Of a stretch of DNA of 64,000 nt, positions 1 to 10,991 are shown piece after piece (within the stretch, counting starts at the first letter, position 1; every line of letters starts with the position of its first letter). Both the position numbers and the translations under genes were made by a program. Source of the stretch: Cladorhizidae sp. MBARI D1340-BT2 (taxonomy: Eukaryota; Porifera; Demospongiae; Poecilosclerida; Cladorhizidae); the NCBI GenBank assembly GCA_028752905.1, contig JAQNBH010000017.1:30633283-30697282 (forward strand). Direction: 5' to 3'. The notes beneath the pieces are model-generated. The model searched no databases. It was not told the origin of the DNA and saw only the letters and a list, made by a program, of their open reading frames with translations.

Positions 1-3000
1 GAAGTCGGTACCCCACTCACTGTTAGCACTAGTGTCCATGATCCATAATGGCCCTAGCATCAAGTCTCAAGGGGTTGATGGTTTGTCTCAAGCAAACCTC
101 AGTGTAGCCCAGCTGCTACAGTACAACAGTTTTGTTAGACACCGGTCTGAAATTGCTGGTGTTCATCACAACAAAGCTAGAGAAACCCCACTGCCCATAT
201 ACATTATTGGTCTCACCATTCATGCACGGACACGGAAGCGTGATGTGATAGACACTATGTTTGATCTTTGGCTATCCATCTCTTATGATCGGGTGTTAGA
301 GATATCCACAGCAATGGGTAATCGTGTATGTGAACAATACCATTGTGATGCTGCAGTGTGTCCACCAAATTTGCATCAGTTTTTATTCACAACAGCAGCA
401 GTCGATAATATTGACCATAACCCCAGTTCTACCACTGCCACCGGTTCGTTTCATGGAACTGGAATATCACTTTTCCAGCATCCAAATGAGCATAGCAGTG
501 GACTTGATCGCAGAGAACATCGTATCTTAGTGAAAAAGACATCCAGCACCAAGAGAGTGTCAGAGCTTCCACAGTCATACACCAATGTGTGCCCGTTACA
601 GCTTCCAAGGAAAGACCCACCAATCCCTAAAGTTGATGGTCCAGTCAACAGTGATGGCCAAGCTACTAACCAGGCATTACATGAGGAGATTAGGTTAGTA
701 TGCATGCGCACCCTCTAATTATCAAACATTGATGTGATGTTAAAATTAATGTCTTGGTGTAGGTGGTTAGAGGCAGTAGAGCAGAAATATCTAGAAGATG
801 TCCACCTGGATAGCAATATATCTTGGGCAGCTTACCATGCAAATCTGCAGCCAGCACAGAATTGCCCTCCTACCATTACTGCTATGTTGCCTTTGTTTCC
901 TGACGATTCCAAGAGTGTTGCAATGATACGTCACTCTATGGATATGATCAAGAAAGCTGTGCAGGAGCTCAACCCTAGTCAAGTCCCAGTCATCACTGTG
1001 GATAAGCCACTTTATGCCATAGCGAAGTTAATACAGTGGAACTGGCCAGACACTTATGGAGAGAATCATTTCATCACAATCCTGGGAGGATTGCACATTG
1101 AAATGGCTGCACTCAACGTGATTGGAGACTGGCTGGAAGACAGTGGCTGGGTAGAAGCCCTTGTTCAGGCAAAGGTGGCATCTACAGGGACTGCAGTCTT
1201 TTTTGAAGGCATCACATGTTACACGAACAAGACATGCGCATCAAGTGACAGCCAGTAGCTTGTATATCTTACTGAAGAAGTCCTATGCTTGCTACATGAA
1301 GTCGCTGGAGCCTGGAGATCAACAAGAAGTGTTCGAAGAATGGTGTGCTAGATGCAAACAAGAAGCACCTCAGTTCTATTTCTGGTACACAACTCTATAG
1401 CTTGAGCTACTTGTCTTGACATTCATCAAGTCATTGCGAACAGGAAATTTCACTCTGTATGTGGATAGCCTAACAAAGCTTGCACCATGGTTTTTTATCT
1501 TGGACCATACAAACTATGCTAGATGGGTGCCAGTTCACATACGTGACATGGCCAATCTGAGTACAGCCCATCCACAGGTAGCTGTTGAATTCAACAATGG
1601 CAACTTCACTGTTCACAAAACGAGAAGGGTTTTCTCAGCTATGGCCATCGACCAGGCACATGAGCAGAACAACTGTGCCATCAAGAGTGACGGTGGAGCT
1701 GTTGGGCTCACTCAATCTCCTGAAGCTCTCAGACGATGGATGGTGGCTGGACCTGAGATGGTAAGGATGACATCAGAATTTGAAGCATCTGTTCTCAAGA
1801 AGACTACAATAGATCAACGACACCACGAGAAGACCAGAAGTTCCCAGGTACTGTTTGCTCAACAAGTTCAAAGTATGGTAGAAGTGGTTGAAGAAATGGG
1901 TAATCCATTTCTGGAAGAAACCAAAGACCTATTGAAACTGGATACAAGGGACATTATTGACCCAGCTGTGGTGTCATCGGTTTGTAGTGCTGAGGAGAAA
2001 GGCATTAAACAGTATCAGACGTTTGTAGCTGAGAGATTGCAGGAACAGTCAAGACCGATTTCAGAGCCTATCAAGAAAAACAAATTGTTGCTGTTCAGTC
2101 GACCCCCTCCTCAAAAAAAATCCGGTGCAAGTTTGCAAGTATCTTCCTTGAAGAGTGATGTTTCTCTTTTTTCAAGATTGTACATCGCTTGTCAGTCACG
2201 CGATGGCAATCTGAACGAGTTTTTCTGTCATGAGAACCAAGCATGTCCTCCTTCACTGTCCCAGTATGGAAAGCTAAGGTTGGGAAACAAAGCTGACCTT
2301 TTGCACTGTCTGGAGAACTGCATAAAGATGAATGATAATCTACCATCGTTACCCCATCCAGATGTTATTATTCTAGATGGGGCTGCTGTAGTTAATTTTC
2401 TGAAACCCCATGTTGCAAAGACCTTCGATGACTATGCACTAAATGTATTCTTGCCCTATGTCTTCAGTCAGTTGAAACGAGCTAATCGAGTAGACATAGT
2501 CTGGGATCAGTACTTCGACAACAGCCTGAAGTCCCAAACCAGAAGTAAGCGGGGCAAGGGAATAAGGAGGAGAGTTGATGCTTCTTCTAGTCTACCAGGT
2601 AACTGGTAGGAGTTTCTGCGGATAGATGCCAATAAAATTGAGTTGTTTGCCTTCTTGGTGAAGCATATATCACGGATGGTTATTACCAAGCAGATAGTTA
2701 CTACAAGTGGTTCTGAAGTTTTGTGTATCCCTACACGGGACACCAGTAGTTTGGCCCCTTGTGACCATGAGGAGGCTGATACGCGGATTATTGTGCACCT
2801 GGCAGATGCAGTTAGTAAGGGCTACAAGAAGATCCTTGTACGCACAGTTGATACGGATGTGGTTGTCCTGGCTGTGGCAGCAGCAGCAAAAGTTGATATT
2901 GAGGAGTTGTGGATAGCTAAGAGTTTCCGTCACATACCTGTGCATGAGATTGCTAGGTCACTAGGCCCAAGCAAGTCCATTGCTCTGCCAATGTTTCACG

Positions 3001-3530
3001 CCTACACTGGGTGTGATATGGTTTCGTCATTTGGCACAAAGGGTAAGAAGACAGCATGGACCACCTGGATAAACTATGAAGACATAACCCCAACTTTTCT
3101 TGCTCTGTCTGCCGGACCAGCACATATAAAAGATGAGGATGTAGCAGTGCTTGAGAGGTTCACTATCCTGCTTTATAATCGCACTAGCAACATTGTCAAA
3201 ATTGATGAAGCTCGCCAAGAACTGTTCACCAAGAAAGGACGGGCAATGTGCTCTTCCTCCAACAAAAGCTGCTCTTGTGCAGCACATTAAAAGAGCAGTT
3301 TACCAAGGTGGACACTGCTGGGGCAAGACTTTACAAATTTGCCTGGACATGCCAACTCCTGGAAACTGGGGATGGGTTGATCCAAGCAACTGGAAACCAC
3401 TGTGGACCATGCTACCTGAGGCCAGTGTCTCATCCAGAGAATTACTTTGCAAGAAAGGTTGCACTGCAGGACGATGTAAGTGTCATTGAAATGCACTGCT
3501 CTGTGCCAATGTGGTGGAGAATGTGATACT
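1..3530 (+). pseudogene. Decayed multi-copy invertebrate protein with PIN/XPG-like nuclease half
   Basis: The reading frame is already open at base 1, so the 5' end lies outside the window. N-terminal landmarks are ETPLPIY (about 190-210), SISYDRVLEIS (270-300), a TTAAVDNIDHNPSS block (about 385-435) and LGGLHIEMAALNVIGDW (about 1080-1130). The second half carries acidic motifs in the order of a PIN/XPG-I nuclease: IILDGAA (about 2370), IVWDQY (2495), EEADTR (2770), TVDTDVVVL (2850) and TGCD followed by GTKGKKTAW (3008-3060). A Cys cluster, CKKGCTAGRCKC, lies near 3450-3485. Breaks seen: a frameshift in a T run near 1195-1202, in-frame TAG at 1398 and 2607, a frameshift near 3245 and TGA at 3487. 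A GT-AG intron-like gap at about 692-762 joins two conserved blocks in frame. I recognise the family as abundant and uncharacterised in invertebrates. The nuclease reading is my inference. Confidence 0.7.
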
Positions 3531-3539
3531 TGAACCAAT

Positions 3540-4587
3540 ATCTCTGCTTGAACAAATTAATATAGTTCAACTTTTTCTCTTGGCATCAATAATTATTGTT
3601 TATGGTTCTACCATAAAATATCTACCTGTTGCAGCTCTATTTCATGTAAGAAATACCTTGTAATGAGTTTAAACCTTTTTAGTTACAAATCGACAAAATA
3701 TATATTCGCGTTTTTATTTTAGCGCACTGAAACTATATGGAGCGCGAAAATTACAATTATCGCGCAAGCCGTTACTATGAGGCTGAAAGTACTTTTTAAA
3801 AATGATGCAAAATCTTCAGATCAAAATATTTTTGCAGGTGGCTCCACTTCTAAAACTGTTTCTAATGCCTTAATCTTTAGTCATACCAAGTTTGACATTT
3901 GTAACCCAAAAGGGAACAATTGTTTCACATATCCGCCTGACTACTATTAATTCCATTCAATATATAAGATGTAGTATCAATGTAGCGTATATAGCTGACC
4001 CTTTACCTCCCAAGAGGGAAAGAGGATCCGGGAACATTAGTAACTAGTACAGGGAAGTTTTCTTGCCTCCATGAGTGTGCCGGCAGTTTATTATTGCATA
4101 GCCTTCAAGACATGCTCTGCATCATTTCATGCAGAGCAGAAGCTCGAGATTCAGAAATTAGTTTTCTTCCCCCTCTTGGTAGGGAGGAGAGGTCAGCTTC
4201 ACAGCACAAGAAGATACAGAAAGTATCTGTTCTTGCCTCCATTTATAACATAAGAAACTCAATTCATTTAGAACAGTCTATAACGTGCTACCGTTTCCAG
4301 ACCCTTCGGTGAGTGGGAAGGCTGACAGTGTGGATTGACGAGTATCAAAGGTCACGCTAATGGATTTCCAATGTAACAAAATGTTACACCTGCATACCTA
4401 TTGTCACATGATCAATAAGTGCACATGACTTATGTAGCATGCCCTTGTGTGAACACAACTACTTGTAGTGGTACTATTCAGTACACATATATACATATAC
4501 AATTGATGTTGAGTCTATAATTAGAAACAAAGGAGTGAATTCCTATCCAGGATGTAATTTTTTGGGCTTCCTTGGTAAGCTACTTAC
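3540..4587. other. Intergenic, no gene recognised
   Basis: AT-rich DNA between the decayed nuclease-like copy and the acidic exon. It holds one copy of the dispersed TGACCCTTTACC motif (3996-4007), a short hairpin near 4112-4137 (GCTCTGCAT / ATGCAGAGC), and imperfectly repeated text around a 'cttgcctcc' string near 4060 and 4230. Any further exons of the minus-strand acidic gene would have to lie here or beyond the window start, but I could not identify one. Confidence 0.4.
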
Positions 4588-4925
4588 GATTGAGGGGCAG
4601 ATGTAATAGGCTCCAAAGATTCTTCTCTAGGTGGCTCTCCAGTACTTGCTGCGCTTACTTCACTGGATTGGAGTGAAGCTTTCACTTGCTGCCGTCCAGT
4701 ACCTGGTTGGTCACCTGATCTTTCCTTACCCTCCTCCTCCTCCTCCTCCTCATCAGTCTCTGATTCCTCCCCCATCACTATCCCAGCAGTCTTCTTCTGA
4801 GAAGGGTTCTTCATCAGCCCTCGGTAGTCCTTGATAGAGCCATCCGGGGTTAGCACCAGTGATTGCAGCCGCTCCGTGTTGATCTCCTCATCGCTTTCGC
4901 TATCCTCTCCATGCACAAGAGACAT
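4588..4925 (-). CDS. Candidate first coding exon of an acidic Ser/Glu-rich protein
   Basis: Reading on the minus strand from ATG at 4925, 112 codons plus two bases run to a strong donor, GTAAGTA, at 4587. The peptide starts MSLVHGEDSESDEE, has a second acidic cluster (EESETDEEEEEEE) and ends in a Ser/Pro/Glu-rich stretch. If the donor is not used, the frame stops just inside it (TAA at 4584-4586), which would give a 113-aa protein. The start is 303 bp from the eIF1A start on the other strand, a typical shared-promoter spacing. Such acidic N-termini are common in nuclear and RNA-processing proteins, but I do not recognise the family. Downstream exons were not found. Confidence 0.4.
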
Positions 4926-5228
4926 CACTAGTCTCGTACAACACCCGGATTTCAAATTTCAGTAAGATTTTATTATTTTTACAGAGTAGTGTATTTTTTA
5001 TGTAAATGGGTAAAGGGTCAACTACGCGAAACGGGATTGGATCATTGTCTAGGATACTGGCGTCCCCGATTTTGAGTGTGGTGACGTAACTTGTAATATT
5101 GCGCAATTGCTGAGTCATCATATTGCGTAACACGCTGGTTAGAGACAGTATTTGAGTTTTCGGTTTTATGCTTACACGTCTTTACTCTACTGAAGAAAAA
5201 CCTTAACCGAGACAACTAGAACCCTAAC
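4926..5228. promoter_or_regulatory. Bidirectional promoter region, acidic gene / eIF1A
   Basis: A 303-bp interval between divergent start codons. It contains the motif ATGGGTAAAGGGTCAAC followed by TACGCG (5006-5026), which recurs in the same relation to the other divergent promoter of this window (47132-47351). No TATA box stands at a convincing position. Transcription starts cannot be fixed from sequence. Confidence 0.45.
5009..5020 (+). promoter_or_regulatory. DR1-like motif GGTAAAGGGTCA upstream of eIF1A
   Basis: One of ten copies of GGTAAAGGGT(C/T) in the window. Read as hexamers GGGTAA, spacer A, GGGTCA, it is close to a DR1 nuclear-receptor site. It lies about 210 bp upstream of the eIF1A start codon. 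Confidence 0.35.
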
Positions 5229-5244
5229 ATGCCGAAGAACAAAG
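5229..5244 (+). CDS. EIF1A: eIF1A exon 1 (16 nt coding)
   Basis: Encodes MPKNK plus the first base of a Gly codon, followed by donor GTGAGC. The micro-exon is too short for ORF searches and was placed by the known N-terminus and by phase with exon 2. Confidence 0.93.
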
Positions 5245-8200
5245 GTGAGCTTTAGTATTTAAACTTGCGTGGATGATAATATATACCCCCTGGAAATGAT
5301 ATAATATCCCACTAGCTGATTTGACTGGTACCAATCTAATGTTCTGCCTGGCAGCCAGTTTCTGTCACAGTTACACTAAATGAAAGTTCGGTTAACTTGC
5401 AATGAGTGTTAAAATACAAGAGTTGCTTAGGTCAACCCTTTACCAATCATTAGGTTTAGTTACAGGTCTCTTAGATTTGAATACAAACCAATCACTTTGC
5501 TGCAATGTAAAATCAACAGCCCTGTGTAACAACAGTAATTTGCTCACATGACCATGTACTTTGAGGTGCAAGTGAAGCTGAAAGATCTACCCACTTAATT
5601 GTATGCGGCTCGAGTTTGTTCCTATATAATACCCAAACTGAACACACAGAAGGAACATTTGTAACTCAAGTGTATAAGGACATCAATTCCATTTTTGGTG
5701 CCAGTATTTCCTTATGCAGGAGGGAAGCTTTGAAGTGACATGCAAGCAAGTGGCAGGTTTAGAGGTTTTTGTTCCATTCAGCTGAGATAACCAGTTTCCT
5801 AACCACAACAAGAAATGTTAATTTGATGACTGCAAGTCTAGAACTTGCTGTATGGGAACACCTTGTTCTGCTCTAATTGGTTGTCGGCTGAAGGAACTTT
5901 AGGTTAATATGGGAGGGGGCTTTTGGGGCTTTCTGCAATCTTCTGTTTAGGCTGTGGAGTTGACCTCTTACCAGAAGGAAACTTAAGTTCTGGATATTTA
6001 GCTTCTACTCCACGTGGAATAACAATGAAAGGATATGATGAAGCACATCATGAATGCTACCCATGTTCTTTTTTTCTCTTTTTTCGTGAATTTTTTCTTG
6101 TACTACAAAAAAAAGTGGCCATGATTCCAGGTGTGCCATACTCAATGATGGGACCTAATGTGAATATTTTAAATTTTACCGTAAAAAGAAGGGAGTGCCT
6201 GTACAGACCACAAGTACATTATGATTAATCTCTGCCACTATAGCAGCAGCGAGAAAGGTTATTATACTAGTGTTCCTAGACCTTTTCTCCGCTTGAGGGA
6301 GGTTAAGGGTTATCCTTTTTCGGGAATTATTCATGAGTTATATGTATCGTCATAACCTTTGCTCCCATCGTTTTTTGACTAGTTATTTTAAGATTGATAT
6401 ATGCCGACTTTTAGAGTGCAGTAGTTGGTACTATAGTGACCTGACTTATGACCTGACTTTTAATAAGTTCACAAAAAGAATTAGTGACGAAAAATGTGCA
6501 CTTGTTGAATCACAACCACCAAGGTATGCAATGAACACAGGGTTTACTACAGAACTACTTAGAAGCAAAATGGTGGAGTAATCAAGTAGGGGCGTGAGAG
6601 AGTTTGACAGAGCATGTCATAGCCAGTGTTGGAGGGGGGCGTGGGAAAGAAAAGGCTTTTAATCATTGCATAGAGGAAACAAGTATAGAATCTACATAAA
6701 CAATTTCACTGAGATTTTGAATTTTTATGACCGTCAGGTCACTAGGGTACTGACTCCTCCTCTAAAGTTGATTGGAATCTAACATTAAGCATATCAATGG
6801 TAAGCTCTTGAACTAAGCTATCTTCTGGTAGCAAGATTCCCTTAGAGGCAAAGGACAACAAAGTTATGCATGTTACAATATATTTCATGAGTAATTGATG
6901 ATAAATGCCATTATGGGTAACTGTCCCCTTGAGGGTTGGCTATGAGAGACCAGTTTTTGACCTGGTTCATTTCCTCAATAGATAATTTTTCTGACATAAA
7001 TTTTTAGGTCGAAGATGCTACAGACGAAGGTGAAAGTTTACAATTCACAGAGTAGCACAGACATAGTGATTCGTGATTTGACCTAATACTCTTGCTCTCC
7101 TCTCCCCTCCCTTTCATTATCAACATAAAAATTAGTGGCTTGTGACACTGAAGCAGCATGGTTTCCACAGAGCTGGGGTATTGTGCATCTTGGGAACACG
7201 TCAACACTTCTAAATTCATATATACAGTATACCCCTCTCCCTGTACTTAAAATATGAATAATGAATACCCCTCCAAGTAAGGGGGAGGAGGGGGGGGGGG
7301 TTATTTGAGCAGTTCTTGTAAAACCAATCCCCTTAGAAGAAAAAATAAAGTAAGTACAAAACAAGACCACTGAGCATTTCATTGTTACATTCCTCCCTTT
7401 CTTTTGTGCCTAGGAAAGGGAGGAAAGAATCGTCGCAGAGGGAAGAATGAGAACGAGAGCGACAAGAGGGAACTGATCTTCAAGGAGGATGGCCAGGAGT
7501 ACGCTCAGGTGGTGAAGATGCTTGGAAATGGACGGCTTGAGGCGAACTGCTTTGATGGAACCTCTCGTCTCTGTCACATTAGGGGAAAGCTTCGGAAGAA
7601 GGTGGGTCCGGGAATTCTGGGGTTCCAAGTTTATCAACACTTGTGGTGTGTATTCATTACTGCAACTCAATTAACAGCACCCAGTATTGTCACTCGTAGA
7701 TGTCCAGTGCTGGGACATCCCAGAATTCCTGGGATACTTGGGACTACCCTTGGATATCCCGCATTATGGGTCCCAGAATCAATGCTAAAAGCATTTTAGG
7801 GCTAGGACTAAGGTCAAGTCCAAGGCTAGGGCTAGGGTTATTCTTTGTCTCGAGGTATAGGCTATGGCTGGGCTATTGCCTAGGTTATTCTAATAGGGCT
7901 AGGGTAGTCTCTAGAACCCTAAGAATTCATTGGAAAGGGTGTGGCTGTACGGGTCATCTCTCTGGTCACATGCCTCAGCTATATTTAGTCACACCCACTA
8001 GTGGCCGCATCTTCTCAATATCGTAACCCCAAGCACTAATTCACTAATTAAAGTACCAATGAACCTTCAAGTGCACGTGCGGATGTGGTACTTGGCAAGC
8101 TAAACCAACCATTTCTGGAAGGTTAATCAGATGTGGAGGAGGGGTGGGTGGCTTGGCAAAGTCTTCAGCCAGCCACAAATACACAGTATTTAACTGCAAC

Positions 8201-10942
8201 CACTACTGTGATGTTCTCAAGGAACAATCAGTTGACATAGTAGATATGACAATATTCAACTTAAATTTACTCGCTTGATGTTTTGGCTAGATGTCTCGCT
8301 TTGATCAGGAATAATGTGCTCTCCTGATCAATTAAATTTACTCACTCGACGTTTCAGCTAGATGCTATTGCCTTCATCAGGAATAGCTTATGAAAGCTAG
8401 AGCACATTATTCCTGATGAAGGCTAGAGCACATTATTCCTGATGAAGGCTAGAGCATCTAGCCAGTTACTAAAATTATTGAGAAAGTTCATGTCAACTGT
8501 AGTTGCAGTTAAATATTAGAAAGTCATATTTTGTTGTTGTTTGTGTCCCACATGCACACTATTTTGTTGTTTGTGTCCCCACATGCACACTATTTTGTTG
8601 TTGTTTGTGTCCCCACACGCACACTATTTTGTTGTTGTTTGTGTCCCCACATGCACACTATTTTGTTGTTGTTTGTGTCCCCACATGCACACTATTTTGT
8701 TGTTGTTTGTGTCCCCACATGCACACTATTTTGTTGTTGTTTGTGTCCCCACATGCACACTATTTTGTTGTTGTTTGTGTCCCCACATGCACACTATTTT
8801 GTTGTTGTTGTTATCACAGAAGTTTCATACAGTGTTTTTTATGGGTAGGGGGTAAGGGGTAAAATATTAGTTAATTTTTTAGTGACAACTGGTCTACTAA
8901 AAGAATAGGTTTTAATACGGCAGTATTGCACTTCTAGAAAAGAGGGCACTGCTTATAAGACTGTTACTAGCATGCCTAAGCCCTATAACTCTTATCTAAG
9001 CTAGCTAGCTGCACATTGAAATTTATTTGTGCACAATGGCTTTTTCCTATCTTCATTGCTAGCACTTGGCATCATCCACAGCCTTAGGAGCTTCCTTAAG
9101 CTCAGGTAAGGCTTCTACTCTCCATCTCTGTGCATGTTTCTGTAGGAGAAGGAGTGTCGATTGTTAGCTAAACATTGCTTCAACATCAAAGATAGCCTTT
9201 GAGGTCGAGAAACGAACTCCGAACGGCCACTAAAGCTTGGCAGACTTCATTAACCTGGTAGGCAAGACACCATTTTGCTTTACGGCAGATGATAGTCGAT
9301 GCTCAGTCCAAGCTTCAGGCATTTTCCCCCCTCTCTTGTACTAAATGAGATGGTCACTTGATAACTCCGCCCCATGAAGATTTTTCTAATGATGCAGTTA
9401 ATGCAATTTTGGAGGTTTAAAAATAAAATGACAAAAATAACAACAGAACATATTATATACATGTTAGTGGTGATTTCTTGCCTGATCTAGGGGCCAATAA
9501 CCCCAACCCCTGCCCCCATCTAAATCATGTACGAGACACTTATAAAAGTAGCTACAGATTGACTTTGACCACAGGGATAAGATTGTTAAAACCACACCCA
9601 CTCTAATCCCTCAGGTCTGGATCAACCAAGGAGACATTGTCCTGATTGGGCTGAGGGACTACCAGGATGCCAAGGCAGACGTCATCCTCCGCTACAACCC
9701 CGACGAAGCTAGGAATCTGAAGGCTTATGGAGAATTACCAGAAACAGGTCTGTGGCAAATATAATATATATATACAGTACCATTGTTTGGGAAATTACAA
9801 CTATTCTTGTGTATACATTTCAGTTTCTAATTTTTGTTGTTTCATTAAAGTCTGTTCGCACTATGTTGTGAGGCCTTCGCATCACTCTGTGTCACTTCAG
9901 ACTGTTCGCAATACACGCACGATGACTGCAGTTTAATACGGAATTATCCAGTCCCATCATTGATTTGTGTGCTTCAACCCTGATATTCCAAATCAAGGGC
10001 AGTCTTCAGCAATGTTCAGAGAAGATGGTGGTCGCCACTCAGTGATATGCAGTTCAACCTGCTTTTGGTTTTAGCTGTTGTGAGGAGGAGGAAGAGGAGC
10101 ATGTGTGTACTTCAACTTTTTCGCATAGGAGATAACAGTGGGGAGTACCTCAAGCTTCTTCAAGCATGTCTGTTGCCTCCTCCTATATTCAAGGGGAGTT
10201 TCTCACAGCCTCATTAATCCTTTCCTTCTGTAGTGGATCTTAAATAAGCACACCACATCGCACCTAATGCACGGAACTAACTGCCAAAAAAGATGCATTG
10301 CGTTGCTATTGCAGTCATGGCATATTGTGAACCAGTCTTAGCCATGAACACTACCACCCTTGAAGAGAAATGCCACATCGTGTGGATTCTCCCGTCGTGC
10401 TGGAACTGAAGGAACATGTTCTATTCAGGGCTAGCCTGTCTACAAGCCAAGCTGCAAGCAAAGCTGAGAAAGTGCACTGACTGTTGTGTCACTGTGTGGT
10501 CAGCTCTTCTTGGCCTTTGGTTTTGGCTGGAAGCTATGGTCTGCAAGGGAAGCAATGATGATAGCAGGCCTCGTGATCAGGCAGTCCATTTATTGCCTCG
10601 AAGTCTCCATGCACCTCATGCTCTGATAGTGACAGCTCGGGGAAGGTCTTGGAATTATGGTATTTCCTCAATCACTTCGCACACTTGAATGGACCGCTCC
10701 TTAGCTCCTCCACTCCTCGGAGAAATAGAGCACACCTTTGATTGGTCGTGCACTAATGTACCCTGCCCTTACTTGAGGATGCATCCTTTTTACTACCCTA
10801 GCGCTCGGTGAAATAAGGCATACCCTCGTCTCCCTGCACCCTCATACAGTATGCACAACTCCTATGCTGAATAGCAGTCTACCTATTCAAGGGAATGCAG
10901 TAAGTAGCTATAGCTAGCCTGCTACATGCACACACACACACA

Positions 10943-10991
<49 letters not shown>

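Larger units (their letters stand above)
7602..9614 (+). other. eIF1A intron 2
   Basis: Holds a diverged CTAGGGCTAGGG-type stretch (about 7795-7920) related to the array at 13.1-14.1 kb, hammerhead-like repeats (8265-8465) and a 34-bp tandem array (8529-8812). The remaining sequence to 9614 shows no feature I recognise. Confidence 0.6.
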
